DNA of 64,000 nucleotides from Methanobacterium petrolearium (GTDB lineage Archaea; Methanobacteriota; Methanobacteria; Methanobacteriales; Methanobacteriaceae), in the NCBI RefSeq assembly GCF_017873625.1, contig NZ_JAGGKL010000001.1, positions 335,001 to 399,000 of the forward strand. Direction: 5' to 3'. The position numbers and the translations under genes are program-made. Positions within the stretch are counted from its first letter, which is position 1; every line of letters starts with the position of its first letter. Below the pieces are notes generated by a model. The model saw only the letters and a list, made by a program, of their open reading frames with translations. It did not search any database and was not told the DNA's origin. Shown piece by piece: positions 49,416 to 59,572 of the stretch.

Positions 49416-51221
49416 ATGGTTTTTTTATCAGAAAAGGAAGATATTTCCCTGGTTTTGTGTGGTGAAGCAGGGCAGGGAATTCAGACTGTGGAAGCGATAC
49501 TGGCTCAGGCTATTAAACAGAGTGGTTACCATATTTTTTCCACCAAAGAATACATGTCACGGGTCAGGGGAGGACAGAACTCTACAGAAATAAGAGTATC
49601 ATCCCACCGAGTTGCTTCATATGTTAACCAGATTGATATTTTACTAGCACTTAGCTCTGGAGCCATAAAACATCTTAAAAACAGAATATCTGGTGATACT
49701 TTAATAATAGGTGATCCAGAACATCTTAAAAATGTAAAAGAAGAGTTCATTTTCCTGGAACATGGTGAGAATACTGATAATTTTATTGAGATCCCTCTAA
49801 TGGAAACTGCTCAGGAAATCGGAGGACTCATATTTGCCAATGTAATAGCAGCAGGATTTATATCAAGCATCTTGAACATTCCTAAAGAGATATTTGACGG
49901 GCTTATCAGTGACATGTTCACTCGAAAAGGTGCTAAAATACTGGAAAATGATTTGAAAGCAGGGGAAGCAGGTTACCAGATGGGTAGAGAGTTAATGGAA
50001 TCTAAATCAGAGTTGATTCAAGTTTCGCTCTCTGGTCAGTCAGAAGTTCGTGATGAACTTTTAATGAATGGGACTGATGCTGTGGGATTTGGTTGTTTGG
50101 TTGGAAACTGCAGATTCATGTCTTCATATCCCATGACTCCATCCACTCCACTTCAGAATTTCCTGGCCAGTAATGCCCATGAATTTGAAATAGTATATGA
50201 ACAGGCAGAAGATGAGATAGCAGCCATAAACATGGCTCTGGGAGCATCTTATGCAGGGGCACGGAGCATTGTGGCCACATCAGGCAGTGGATTTGCCCTA
50301 ATGGGTGAAGCCGTAGGTTTGGCTGGAATGATAGAAACTCCCCTAGTTATTTACATTGCCCAAAGGCCTGGTCCGGCTGTAGGACTTCCCACCCGAACCA
50401 GTCAGGAAGACCTGAACCTGGCACTCTATTCTGGGCCTGGCGAATTTCCCCGAATTATATTTGCACCAGGAAAACTGGAAGATGCATTCACATTAACTCA
50501 AAAAGCATTTAATCTGGCTGAAAAATACCAGATCCCGGTTTTCATTTTATCAGACCAGTACTTTGTAGATTGTTATTATAACATTCCATCCCTCCCACTG
50601 GAAGATGATGAAAATGAAGATTATCTGGTTAAAACCGTTCCAGAATATCAGCGCTATCTCATCACCCATGATGGTGTCACTCCACGGGGAATACCAGGAT
50701 ATGGCGATGGATTGGTGGTTGTTGACTCAGATGAGCATGATGAAGAGGGACACATCACTGAAAACCTGGATTTAAGGACCCAGATGGTTGATAAAAGGTT
50801 AAAAAAAATTGAACAAATCAAGGAGGATGCTGTTCCCCCTGAACTTGTGGGTCCAGATGATTACAGGGAACTGGTGTTGGGATGGGGTTCCACCTACTGG
50901 CCCATCAGAGAGGCCCTAGAAAATATTCTTGAAAGTGATAAGGAAAAGAAAATAAGTTTCCTCCATATGAAACAGGCCTATCCATTCCATAGATCAGTGG
51001 TTAAATATCTGGAAAATGCGGAAGATGTTATAATATTTGAGAACAATGCCCAGGGACAACTTGCTAACCTTATAAAACTTGAAACTGGTTTTGAAATACA
51101 GGAAAAAGTTTTAAAGTACAATGGAATGCCATTTTCGGTGGAAGAAGTGGAAAGGAATCTTAAAAGATTTATGGGTATTGAAAACCTTGATACTTCCGGT
51201 GGCAAGGAGGGGTCTCAATGA
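49416..51221 (+). CDS. 2-oxoacid:acceptor oxidoreductase, fused gamma-alpha subunit (KorA-type)
   Basis: 601 residues. The N-terminal gamma domain (about 10-195) starts LVLCGEAGQGIQTVEAILA and includes YMSRVRGGQNSTEIRVS; the alpha domain (about 215-590) has GTDAVGFGCLVGNCRFMSSYPMTP in shortened view, EDEIAAINMALGASYAGAR, ATSGSGFALMGEAVGLAGM and TRTSQEDLNLALYSG. This gamma-alpha fusion with a separate small beta chain is the two-subunit KorAB form used for 2-oxoglutarate and, in archaea, broader 2-oxoacids. GGGGGTGAATTA precedes the ATG. It overlaps the beta gene by 4 bp. It has no ferredoxin subunit, unlike the Vor set upstream. Confidence 0.88.
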   Translation: MVFLSEKEDISLVLCGEAGQGIQTVEAILAQAIKQSGYHIFSTKEYMSRVRGGQNSTEIRVSSHRVASYVNQIDILLALSSGAIKHLKNRISGDTLIIGDPEHLKNVKEEFIFLEHGENTDNFIEIPLMETAQEIGGLIFANVIAAGFISSILNIPKEIFDGLISDMFTRKGAKILENDLKAGEAGYQMGRELMESKSELIQVSLSGQSEVRDELLMNGTDAVGFGCLVGNCRFMSSYPMTPSTPLQNFLASNAHEFEIVYEQAEDEIAAINMALGASYAGARSIVATSGSGFALMGEAVGLAGMIETPLVIYIAQRPGPAVGLPTRTSQEDLNLALYSGPGEFPRIIFAPGKLEDAFTLTQKAFNLAEKYQIPVFILSDQYFVDCYYNIPSLPLEDDENEDYLVKTVPEYQRYLITHDGVTPRGIPGYGDGLVVVDSDEHDEEGHITENLDLRTQMVDKRLKKIEQIKEDAVPPELVGPDDYRELVLGWGSTYWPIREALENILESDKEKKISFLHMKQAYPFHRSVVKYLENAEDVIIFENNAQGQLANLIKLETGFEIQEKVLKYNGMPFSVEEVERNLKRFMGIENLDTSGGKEGSQ

Positions 51222-52078
51222 AACCTAGAGATTTTGACATGCCAGAGGTAGATGTGGCATGGTGTCCGGGATGTGGTAATTTATCAATCCTGCGCAGTCT
51301 CAAAACCGCCCTGGCTGAACTGGAAATCCCACCAAAAGACCTGGTTTTTGTATCAGGAATAGGACAGGCAGGAAAACTACCTCACTACATCAAGGGCAAT
51401 GTGTTCAACGGCCTGCATGGAAGGTCTCTATCCCCGGCAACAGGTATAAAAGCAGTTAACCCTGAGTTAACAGTTATCGATGTGAGTGGAGATGGTTGTA
51501 TGTACGGTGAGGGGGGCAACCACTTCATTCACACCATCAGACGTAATCCGGACCTTACCAACCTGGTGCATAACAACATGGTTTACGGCCTAACCAAGGG
51601 ACAGGCATCACCCACCAGTCAGATAGATTTCAACACACCTTTACAAGTTGACGGAGTATTTTTAGAACCATTCAACCCATTAACGGTGGCAATTGCTCTT
51701 GACGCATCCTTTGTGGCCAGAGCATTTAGTGGAGATCGTAAACAAACCATTGAAATCTTAAAAGCAGCCATAAAACATAAAGGATACTCATTGGTTGATA
51801 TTTTTCAACCCTGTGTGTCTTTCAATAAGGTAAACACTAGAAACTGGTTCAAAGAACACACATACTATCTGGAAGATGACCATGATCCCAGCAACAGGAA
51901 CCTTGCCTTCCAGAGAGCCATTGAAACTGGAGAATATCCACTGGGAATCTTTTACACCAACTGCAACAAGAGAACCTTTGAAGAGAACCTCAGCGTGTAT
52001 TATGATAAAAAAACTCCATTGTTCCAGAGGAAAGTTGATATGCAGAAGATTAGAAATCTTGTGGAGACTAAAAGATAA
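51218..52078 (+). CDS. 2-oxoacid:acceptor oxidoreductase beta subunit (KorB-type)
   Basis: 286-residue TPP-binding subunit. The AWCPGCGNLSILRSLKTAL cluster/TPP region, SGIGQAGKLPHY, HGRSLSPATGIK, DVSGDGCMYGEGGNHFIHT (TPP-Mg motif) and NNMVYGLTKGQASPTSQ are clear. The spacing CPGC plus a later Cys in FQPCVSFNKVN gives the ligands of the single [4Fe-4S] cluster. AAGGAGGGG precedes the ATG, inside the end of the alpha gene. With its partner it links the incomplete reductive TCA pathway or amino acid catabolism to ferredoxin. Substrate 2-oxoglutarate is the default guess. Confidence 0.9.
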   Translation: MKPRDFDMPEVDVAWCPGCGNLSILRSLKTALAELEIPPKDLVFVSGIGQAGKLPHYIKGNVFNGLHGRSLSPATGIKAVNPELTVIDVSGDGCMYGEGGNHFIHTIRRNPDLTNLVHNNMVYGLTKGQASPTSQIDFNTPLQVDGVFLEPFNPLTVAIALDASFVARAFSGDRKQTIEILKAAIKHKGYSLVDIFQPCVSFNKVNTRNWFKEHTYYLEDDHDPSNRNLAFQRAIETGEYPLGIFYTNCNKRTFEENLSVYYDKKTPLFQRKVDMQKIRNLVETKR

Positions 52079-52201
52079 ATTAGTTATTGTTTAATCTAAG
52101 AATTAGATAAAATAACATAAAAATACTATAAAATAAATTTTCTCGTAAAATAATGGTAAAAATAAAGGTAAAATCATGTCAATGTCACTTTGAGGTGGAA
52201 A

Positions 52202-52975
52202 ATGAAGAAAATTAGAATATTATCCTGGAACGTCAATGGAATCAGGGCAGTGCACCGTAAAGGATTCCTTGACTGGTTTAGTAAGGATAAACCAGATATA
52301 CTATGTATTCAAGAAACCAAAGCCATTCGTAAACAATTCCCAGCAGACATCAGAAATATTAATGGCTACCATCTGTACCTTTCTGAAGCAGAACGCAAAG
52401 GATACAGTGGAGTGGCCACCTACACCAGTATGAAACCGGAAAATGTTAAACAGGGTTTTGGAATTCCCAAATTCGACAGTGAAGGTCGTACACTCATAAC
52501 TGATTATGGGGATTTTGTACTCTTCAACATATACTTCCCCAATGGTAAAATGTCCCAGGAAAGACTAAAGTACAAATTAGACTTCTATGACTCCTTTTTG
52601 GACTATGCTGACGCCCTTAAAGAAGAAGGAAGGAATATCATAGTTTGTGGGGATGTCAACACTGCCCATAATGAGATAGACCTGGCAAGACCCAAAGAAA
52701 ATGAGAAAATTTCGGGTTTTTTGCCTATTGAAAGGGAATGGATGGATCGTTTCCTGAGCCATGGTTATGTGGACACCTTCCGTGAGTTCAACCAGGAAAA
52801 TGACCAGTACACCTGGTGGAGTTACCGTACCCGTGCCAGAGAACGAAATGTGGGCTGGAGACTGGATTACTTCTTTGTTAACCAAGAATTCATAGACAAT
52901 GTTCAGTCATCTTACATTCTTTCCGATGTTATGGGGTCTGACCACTGTCCAGTGGGTGTAGAAATAAAGATTTAA
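52202..52975 (+). CDS. xth: Exodeoxyribonuclease III (AP endonuclease, ExoIII/APE1 family)
   Basis: 257-residue Mg-dependent AP endonuclease of base excision repair. Start ATG 52202 has GAGGTGG right before it. Catalytic blocks are ILSWNVNGIRAV, ILCIQETKAIRKQFP (Glu), YSGVATYTSMKP, IVCGDVNTAHNEIDLARP (Asp and Asn), REFNQENDQYTWWSY, and the final MGSDHCPVGVEI (His). Full length for the family. Solitary transcription unit. A second AP-site nuclease candidate of the Nfo type lies at 58721-59572. Confidence 0.95.
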   Translation: MKKIRILSWNVNGIRAVHRKGFLDWFSKDKPDILCIQETKAIRKQFPADIRNINGYHLYLSEAERKGYSGVATYTSMKPENVKQGFGIPKFDSEGRTLITDYGDFVLFNIYFPNGKMSQERLKYKLDFYDSFLDYADALKEEGRNIIVCGDVNTAHNEIDLARPKENEKISGFLPIEREWMDRFLSHGYVDTFREFNQENDQYTWWSYRTRARERNVGWRLDYFFVNQEFIDNVQSSYILSDVMGSDHCPVGVEIKI

Positions 52976-53127
52976 ACATAAAATTGGATGGTTAATGAAT
53001 CTTTATCCTCAATTAAATCCGTAACTTCAGGGTGACTTTTATCCAACCACTTGATAATATGCCCCGAGGTGAGTTATTCTTCAGTAATAAAGAAAAAACA
53101 TGCTTCAAGTTAAACTGACGGGATATC

Positions 53128-53760
53128 ATGTTATTCATTGATAAAAATAATAAATGGGCTTGGACAGGGATTTTAGCAGTTTTTATTTTTCTAATTTTAC
53201 TGTTTACTGCCTATTTGATGTTTCCTGGACAATACACTCCTCTTGAAAATTGGATGAGTGACCTTGGAAACATGGAACTAAATCCTCAAGGGGCAGTGTT
53301 CTTCAATTTTGGTTGTATTATAGCTGGATTTATCCTTATACCTTTTTTTGTTTCGTTATCATGGTTGAAAAGAGAAGATGATAATAAATTACTTATAACA
53401 ACCCAGATATTGGGCTTCATTGCAGCTATATTCCTGATTATGGTGGGTATTTTCCCTGAAAACTATCCACCTTGGCATTGGATGTGGTCAGCCCTGTTTT
53501 TCATAACCTTACTGATCTTCCTGGTTCTGGTAACCATTTTCATGTGGAGTCATCCTTTATTTCCCAGATCTCTGGTTTACTACGGATTTTTTGTAATTAT
53601 TGTGGATTTGTATTTCATTACCATTAACATAATACCTATTTGGTTGCCAAAACCACTGTTGGAATGGTTTTCAGTTATATCTGCACTTGGATTGCTATTA
53701 GGCATGTCTTTTGTTATGTTAACCAGCAGAAACAAAAGGGATTCAAAGATCAGTAATTGA
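53128..53760 (+). CDS. DUF998-like membrane protein
   Basis: 210 residues with six transmembrane segments (about 12-32, 52-75, 88-110, 118-140, 150-170, 178-198). The pattern YTPLENWMSDLGNMELNPQG in the first loop and PENYPPWHWMWSALFFITLL later matches DUF998, a family of small membrane proteins of unknown role found in archaea and bacteria. GACGGGAT before the ATG is only a moderate ribosome site. It is 65 bp upstream of a DUF2769 gene on the same strand; a functional tie is not evident. Confidence 0.78.
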   Translation: MLFIDKNNKWAWTGILAVFIFLILLFTAYLMFPGQYTPLENWMSDLGNMELNPQGAVFFNFGCIIAGFILIPFFVSLSWLKREDDNKLLITTQILGFIAAIFLIMVGIFPENYPPWHWMWSALFFITLLIFLVLVTIFMWSHPLFPRSLVYYGFFVIIVDLYFITINIIPIWLPKPLLEWFSVISALGLLLGMSFVMLTSRNKRDSKISN

Positions 53761-53824
53761 AAAATCAAGATCAGTGTAGAATAAAGGAGTAGGGTAATAA
53801 AAATCTTGATTTGGAGGGTTAAAA

Positions 53825-54121
53825 ATGGACAAATTTGAGGAAAAAATGGGAAAAATTGCAAAAGAAGACCTATCAGAAGATGAAATCAATAAAAGGTTTT
53901 TAGATGAATGGGGAGATGATTGTATCTGTCCGGATTGTCCCATGTATAACCAGTGCGCCCAGGAAAAATATGAAGGCATCTACTGCCTCCTGGGTAAATC
54001 AGAATGTAACCTGGAGGAAGATGATTGTATCTGTCCGGATTGTGATGTATTCGAGGATTTAGATCTTAAATACGATCTTTTCTGTATCAAAGGATCTGAA
54101 AAGGAATTGAGAGGTGCTTAA
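53825..54121 (+). CDS. DUF2769 cysteine-rich protein (second copy)
   Basis: 98-residue protein with CICPDCPMYNQC, YCLLGKSEC, CICPDCDVFEDL and a closing FCIKG, the same spacing as the paralogue at 26547-26837. The N-terminus is a short charged helix. TTGGAGGG precedes the ATG. Eight or more cysteines in under 100 residues suggest metal or cluster binding; the acidic surface differs from the more basic paralogue. The following 54122-54463 stretch is AT-rich and shows no gene apart from promoter-like A/T runs for gatD. Confidence 0.8.
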   Translation: MDKFEEKMGKIAKEDLSEDEINKRFLDEWGDDCICPDCPMYNQCAQEKYEGIYCLLGKSECNLEEDDCICPDCDVFEDLDLKYDLFCIKGSEKELRGA

Positions 54122-54463
54122 TTTAGTTTTACGGAGGTTTAATACCATTTTTTATAGTCTTATTCTTATTATAAGTTTTTTTCATTTTTTTGTCGGTTCT
54201 ATCCTGTGTAATTCATAAAATATTCCTTTTTCATTTTTATTTTATTATTATACAACGAATTCACTTTTTTAGAATATATTAGATTTTAACTGGAGAACTT
54301 ACATACATGTTACATATTTTATAAAATTTTTAACAGATAAAGAACCAACCTAAAATGGGATTGTAAAAGAAATATAATTATGATTCATTTGAAAATGTCA
54401 AAATACTGCTATCAAATTTTATCTTATAACGATTAATATTATCAACTGAATAAGAGGAATCCT

Positions 54464-55789
54464 ATGAGTTATCGTAAAACAGCCAAAAAATTTTTAGATT
54501 CACAGGAAATATCCGTTGGGGATCAAATTTCAATAAAAAAAGATGGTATAGAATATCAGGGAATGCTATTGGACCGGGCTGAAGATGCTGATGAGTGGCA
54601 TGTGGTGTTGAAACTGGCTAACGGTTACAATATAGGAGTGAACATAGTTGAAGCTGAGGCCAAGCTCCTGGAGAAAGGAGAAAAACCCAAAATCGATCTT
54701 CCACCATTAGATATTAAGGAAGACCCGGAAAAAATGGACATCTCCATCATATCCACAGGAGGGACTGTGGCTTCCATAATCGATTACAAAACCGGGGCTG
54801 TTCACCCTGCTTTTACTGCTGATGACCTGTTGAGGGCCACTCCAGAACTCCTGGATGAGGCCAACATCACAGGAAAGGCCATAATGAACATCTTAAGCGA
54901 GAACATGAAACCGGACTACTGGATCCAAGCCGCCAGATCAGTGGCTGATGAGATAACCGAAGGTGCTGAGGGGGTAGTAGTGGCCCATGGAACCGATACC
55001 ATGCATTACACTTCTGCTGCCTTAAGTTTCATCCTCCAAACACCGGTTCCCATAATTTTAACTGGTGCGCAGCGGAGTTCGGACCGACCATCATCTGATG
55101 CCTACATTAACCTTATGAGCTCAGTAGCTGCTGCCAAATCAGACATTGCCGAGGTTATGGTGTGCATGCATGCCACTGAAAATGATAGTCAGACCTATCT
55201 GCACAGGGGCGCCAAGGTGCGTAAGATGCACACCAGCCGCAGGGACACTTTCTCCAGTATCAACACCCTCCCTATGGCCCAGGTTAAGGATGGAAAGGTG
55301 AAGATCATTGATAAAAATTATCCATACACCAAACGAAAGGAGATCCAACTGGAAGTTAATGACTCATTAGAACCGAAAGTAGCATTCATTAAAAGTTATC
55401 CTGGAATTTCAGGAGAATTGATTGATTACCATATAGATAAAGGTTATAAAGGCATGGTAATAGAGGGAACTGGATTGGGGCACTGTCCTGACTATCTCAT
55501 TCCTCCCATAAAAAGAGCAATCAATGAAGGAATACCAGTAGCCATGTCTTCCCAGTGTCTGTACGGTAGGACTAATCTGAATGTATACAGTACTGGTCGT
55601 AAACTTTTATCTGCAGGTGTGATCCCGGTGGGTGACATGCTACCAGAAGTAGCTTATGTGAAACTGGTATGGACTCTAGGACAGACCACCGAGCATGAAG
55701 AAGTTAAAAAAATAATGCAAACCAACCTTAAGGGTGAACTGGTGGAAAAATCATCCTCAAAATATTTCATAAAAGATTACGGGAGATAA
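54464..55789 (+). CDS. gatD: Glutamyl-tRNA(Gln) amidotransferase subunit D
   Basis: Asparaginase-like subunit that frees ammonia for conversion of Glu-tRNA(Gln) to Gln-tRNA(Gln), the archaeal route. 441 residues: a small N-terminal barrel (about 15-75), then the L-asparaginase I domain with catalytic Thr in ISTGGTVASIIDYKTGAV, second Thr/Asp in VVAHGTDTMHYTSAA, and the Lys-bearing LTGAQRSSDRPSSDAY. Ribosome site AGAGGAAT. It is followed 12 bp later by gatE. Substrate ammonia travels through an internal tunnel to GatE. Confidence 0.96.
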   Translation: MSYRKTAKKFLDSQEISVGDQISIKKDGIEYQGMLLDRAEDADEWHVVLKLANGYNIGVNIVEAEAKLLEKGEKPKIDLPPLDIKEDPEKMDISIISTGGTVASIIDYKTGAVHPAFTADDLLRATPELLDEANITGKAIMNILSENMKPDYWIQAARSVADEITEGAEGVVVAHGTDTMHYTSAALSFILQTPVPIILTGAQRSSDRPSSDAYINLMSSVAAAKSDIAEVMVCMHATENDSQTYLHRGAKVRKMHTSRRDTFSSINTLPMAQVKDGKVKIIDKNYPYTKRKEIQLEVNDSLEPKVAFIKSYPGISGELIDYHIDKGYKGMVIEGTGLGHCPDYLIPPIKRAINEGIPVAMSSQCLYGRTNLNVYSTGRKLLSAGVIPVGDMLPEVAYVKLVWTLGQTTEHEEVKKIMQTNLKGELVEKSSSKYFIKDYGR

Positions 55790-55813
55790 CAGGAGATAAA
55801 ATTGGTGATACAC

Positions 55814-57703
55814 ATGGTTGAAAAAACAGATTACGAAGAACTGGGCCTGATGATGGGTCTGGAAATACACCAGCAACTCAACACAAGCAAAAAACTCTTC
55901 TGTCCCTGTAAATGTGAATTAACAGATAATAAACCTGATTACAGAGTTTTAAGATATTTAAGGCCTACTCAAAGTGAGCTGGGTAAAATTGACCGGGCTG
56001 CTTTTGAAGAATCTCGTAGAAAACTCACGTTCCTTTATGATGCTTACTCGGAGCACACCTGTCTGGTGGAAGCAGATGATGAACCTCCACACCCTCTAAA
56101 TCCAGAAGCCCTGGAGATCGGTCTCATAATCGCATCATTACTCAACATGCAAGTGGTGGATGAGTTCCACACCATGCGAAAACAGGTAATTGATGGAAGT
56201 AACACTGGAGGGTTTCAGAGAACCGGATTGGTAGCTACCAACGGACACATGGACACTCCCTATGGGAGGGTAGTAATAGAAAACCTCTGTTTAGAAGAGG
56301 ATGCTGCACGTCGTATGGGTCAAAGGAAGGGGACCATGGGATTCCGTCTGGATAGGTTAGGAATACCATTACTGGAGATAACCACTGATCCTTCCATCAA
56401 ACTCCCGGAACAGGTTCGTGAAGTAGCCTACCAGATTGGCCAGGTACTGCGCAGCACCAAGGTCAAACGTGGTTTAGGAACAATACGTCAAGATTTAAAT
56501 ATTTCCATCAGGGAAGGTGCTCGGGTGGAGATTAAAGGAGTTCAAGATCTGGATTCCATGCCATTACTGGTGGAAAATGAGGTTAAACGTCAACTTAATC
56601 TTTTAAAAATACGTGAAGAACTCCATAACCGGAAAGCTGAGGTTGAAAATGACATTTATGACTTAAGTGAGTTGTTAAGTGAAACAAAATCTAAAATAAT
56701 GGCTAAAGCCCTGAAAAATGGTGGTAAAGTATTATCAATAAAACTGGCCGGGTTCAGAGGATTGATAGGTAAAGAATTACAACCTAATCGTAGGTTCGGA
56801 ACTGAACTAGCAGGGTATGCTAAAAAGATGGGTGTGGCAGGTATTTTCCACACTGATGAGCTGCCAGCTTATGGAATAACCCAGGAAGAGGTGGAAAAGG
56901 TTAATGAGTTTCTGGGGATTGGTGAAGATGATGCTTTCATATTGGTGGCTGATGATGGTGGTAAGGCCCACAATGCCTTGGAAGAAGTTCAGAGCCGGGC
57001 AAAACTGGCCATGGAAGGCGTGCCTGAAGAGACCAGGAAGGCTTTGGAAGATGCAAATACAGAATATCTCCGACCCCTACCAACCGCCAGTCGGATGTAT
57101 GTGGAAACCGACATACCAGTTCAGGTAATATCCCAGGAACACCTTGAACATGTTAAGGCTAATCTACCCGAGTTACCTGAAGAAAAAAAGGTCCGTATCA
57201 TAGCTGAGTATAAGTTAAGTGAGGATCTGGCCAGTCAACTAGTACGTCAGGATAAAGTTAGTCAGTTTGAAAAAATCGTGGTAAAGTGTGAGGTTGAACC
57301 AACCACTGTGGCATCTTTACTGGCTTACACTCTTAAAGAACTCAGAAGAGAAGGTTTGGAAGTTGGTAATTTAACTGACAGTCATCTTCTTGGAACATTC
57401 CAGTTACTTTCTGCAGGTAAAATTTCCAAAGATGCGGTATCAGATGTTTTAGTGGGAGTGTTAAAGGAAAAATCATCTCCAGAAGAAGCAGCAAAAAAAT
57501 TGAATCTTATAATGCTTTCTGATGAAAGGGTGGCTGAAATTATTCAGGACATTGTATCTTCCCAGGAAAAAATGGTCAAAGAAAGAAACATGGGGGCCAT
57601 GGGGCCTCTGATGGGAATGATAATGAAGGAACTTAAGGGAAAAGCCGATGGAAAACTGGTAAATAAACTTTTGAAGGAAGAACTACAGAAATATATGGGA
57701 TAA
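55814..57703 (+). CDS. gatE: Glutamyl-tRNA(Gln) amidotransferase subunit E
   Basis: GatB-like kinase/amidase-partner subunit of the archaeal GatDE complex that phosphorylates Glu-tRNA(Gln) and amidates it. About 629 residues. The cradle domain starts LMMGLEIHQQLNTSKKLFCPC, with further FHTMRKQVIDGSNTGGFQRT, RLGIPLLEITTDPSIK and IRQDLNISIREGARVEIKG. An AspRS-like insertion (about 290-400) is typical for GatE and absent in GatB. A helical/YqeY tail ends the protein. Start at ATG 55814 with GGTGAT; TTG/GTG codons at 55802/55805 are also possible. Confidence 0.95.
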   Translation: MVEKTDYEELGLMMGLEIHQQLNTSKKLFCPCKCELTDNKPDYRVLRYLRPTQSELGKIDRAAFEESRRKLTFLYDAYSEHTCLVEADDEPPHPLNPEALEIGLIIASLLNMQVVDEFHTMRKQVIDGSNTGGFQRTGLVATNGHMDTPYGRVVIENLCLEEDAARRMGQRKGTMGFRLDRLGIPLLEITTDPSIKLPEQVREVAYQIGQVLRSTKVKRGLGTIRQDLNISIREGARVEIKGVQDLDSMPLLVENEVKRQLNLLKIREELHNRKAEVENDIYDLSELLSETKSKIMAKALKNGGKVLSIKLAGFRGLIGKELQPNRRFGTELAGYAKKMGVAGIFHTDELPAYGITQEEVEKVNEFLGIGEDDAFILVADDGGKAHNALEEVQSRAKLAMEGVPEETRKALEDANTEYLRPLPTASRMYVETDIPVQVISQEHLEHVKANLPELPEEKKVRIIAEYKLSEDLASQLVRQDKVSQFEKIVVKCEVEPTTVASLLAYTLKELRREGLEVGNLTDSHLLGTFQLLSAGKISKDAVSDVLVGVLKEKSSPEEAAKKLNLIMLSDERVAEIIQDIVSSQEKMVKERNMGAMGPLMGMIMKELKGKADGKLVNKLLKEELQKYMG

Positions 57704-57748
57704 ATGTTTGCATTGTGAGAATAAGTGGATAGGGTGAAGGTGTTTCCT

Positions 57749-58672
57749 ATGGAAAGCTCTGTGGAAGAATATGATCTGATTATTATTGGAGGAGGACCAG
57801 CAGGATTAACAGCAGGAATCTATGCTGGAAGACAGGGAATGAAAGCTGTCATTCTGGAGATGATGACTGGAGCAGGTTCCGGGTACATGGTGCCCAGCAT
57901 GGAAAACTATCCTGGATTTGAATCTATTTCTGGGAAGGATCTCCTGGAGAAGATGAGAAAACAGGTAGAAAAACATGTTACCGTGAGGAACATGGAGGAA
58001 GTTAAGAAAATTGTTAAAAATGACTCGACCAGTATTTCTGTCACCACATCTAAAGGGGAATATAATGCCAAGGCCATCATAATATCCACGGGAAGTCGTC
58101 ACAGAAGACTGAAAGTACCGGGTGAGATTGATTTTATTGGCCGTGGAGTTTGTTATTGTGCCACCTGTGACGGACCATTATACCAAAATAAAAATGTTGT
58201 AGTAGTGGGCGGAGGAAACGCAGCTCTTCAAGAAGCAATCTATCTAGAAAGTCTGGGATGCCATGTAACCATCATACACCGCAGAAACCAGTTGAGAGCA
58301 GAAAAATACCTCCAGGAAAAGTTAAAAGAAAAGGAAATACCTGTAATCTGGGATTCTGTGGTAGAAGAGATAAAGGGAGATGTGATGGTAGGCAGTGTGT
58401 TACTCTACAACAGAAAAACAGATGAAAAATCGGAATTGCCCATTGATGGAGTATTCATTGCAGTAGGAGAAGAACCCCTCAGTAAAGTTGCTCAGGATGC
58501 AGGAGTTGAAGTAGATAAAGCAAAATACATTGTAACTGATAAATACCAGCGAACCAACATTCCGGATATCTATGCTGCAGGTGACATAACCGGTGGAATT
58601 AAACAGTGGGTAGTAGCCTGTGCTGAAGGAGCAGTAGCATCATTATCAGCCTTTGAAGATGTTATGGAGTAG
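57749..58672 (+). CDS. trxB: Thioredoxin reductase (NAD(P)H or F420-dependent type)
   Basis: 307-residue FAD disulfide reductase. FAD site DLIIIGGGPAGLTAGIYAGRQG; redox pair CATC in GVCYCATCDGPLY; second Rossmann site VVVVGGGNAALQEAIYLESLG; C-terminal PDIYAAGDITGGIKQW. Start ATG 57749 follows AAGGTG by six bases; an upstream GTG is weaker. The NAD(P) site loses some usual basic residues (HRRNQLRA is kept), so NADPH is plausible, though some methanogen enzymes use F420H2. It likely reduces thioredoxin or the glutaredoxin-like proteins. Confidence 0.92.
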   Translation: MESSVEEYDLIIIGGGPAGLTAGIYAGRQGMKAVILEMMTGAGSGYMVPSMENYPGFESISGKDLLEKMRKQVEKHVTVRNMEEVKKIVKNDSTSISVTTSKGEYNAKAIIISTGSRHRRLKVPGEIDFIGRGVCYCATCDGPLYQNKNVVVVGGGNAALQEAIYLESLGCHVTIIHRRNQLRAEKYLQEKLKEKEIPVIWDSVVEEIKGDVMVGSVLLYNRKTDEKSELPIDGVFIAVGEEPLSKVAQDAGVEVDKAKYIVTDKYQRTNIPDIYAAGDITGGIKQWVVACAEGAVASLSAFEDVME

Positions 58673-58720
58673 GATCCTTTTTCATGATAATTATTTTTGA
58701 ATAAACCATTGAAGATTAAA

Positions 58721-59572
58721 ATGAAACAAAATATTAGATTCGGCCCTGCAGGTAATCCCATAGGCTTTAAAGGTCAAACAGTTGATGTCTGTGACTATAT
58801 ACGTGAATTGGGATTAGATGCATATGAGTACCAGGCTACCTACGGTGTGCGTATTCAGAAACAATCGGGATTAAAACTAGCTGAAAATTCTCAAAAAAAT
58901 GATGTTAGGGTTTCAATGCATGCCCCATATTATATCAATCTCGCAGCCCAAAAAGAAGATGTTTTAAAACGTTCCATTGATAGGTTAATTCAATCAGCCC
59001 GGGCTGCCGAATGGATAGGAGCGTATCGTATTGTTTTCCACCCGGGATTTTACACTAAATACAGTCCTCAGGATGCACTTAAACGGTGTAAAAATTCGAT
59101 AACTAACTTGATGGAAGATTTAAATTCCAGAAGAATGGAAAATTTCATATTTGCCCCGGAAACTACCGGGAAAAGATCACAACTGGGTAGTTTAGAGGAA
59201 ATTATAGATATCTGTCAGTCATTTGATCATTTCGCCCCAACAATTGACTTTGCACATCTACATGCCCGGGGAAGGGGATCTATTAAAGATATTGATGATT
59301 ACCATAAAATATTAGCAAAATTAGAGGAAGAATTGGGTGGCGGATGTCATGAACATGAATTTCTCCACTGTCACTTCACCAGAATTGAATACACCGATGC
59401 TGGTGAAAGAAAACATCACATACTCACAGAAAAAGAATACGGACCACCTATGGAACCATTACTGGAAGCATTGATTGAATGTGGTTGGAATGCCACCATC
59501 ATATGTGAAACTCCTTTACTTGAGCAGGATGCTCTTTTAATGCAAAAAACCTACAAAAATATGGTAAAATAA
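58721..59572 (+). CDS. nfo: Endonuclease IV-like TIM-barrel protein (AP endonuclease family 2)
   Basis: About 283 residues from ATG 58721. The Nfo-like xylose-isomerase-type barrel is shown by RFGPAGNPIGFKGQTVD, VSMHAPYYINLAA (zinc His), IVFHPGFYTKYS (zinc His), FAPETTGKRSQLGSLEEI (zinc Glu), TIDFAHLHARG (zinc Asp, His), FLHCHFTRIEY, and ICETPLLEQDAL (zinc Glu). All metal ligands of endonuclease IV appear present, so AP-site cleavage is plausible. Length is typical. The only upstream ribosome-like sequence, GAAGAT, is weak. Confidence 0.85.
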   Translation: MKQNIRFGPAGNPIGFKGQTVDVCDYIRELGLDAYEYQATYGVRIQKQSGLKLAENSQKNDVRVSMHAPYYINLAAQKEDVLKRSIDRLIQSARAAEWIGAYRIVFHPGFYTKYSPQDALKRCKNSITNLMEDLNSRRMENFIFAPETTGKRSQLGSLEEIIDICQSFDHFAPTIDFAHLHARGRGSIKDIDDYHKILAKLEEELGGGCHEHEFLHCHFTRIEYTDAGERKHHILTEKEYGPPMEPLLEALIECGWNATIICETPLLEQDALLMQKTYKNMVK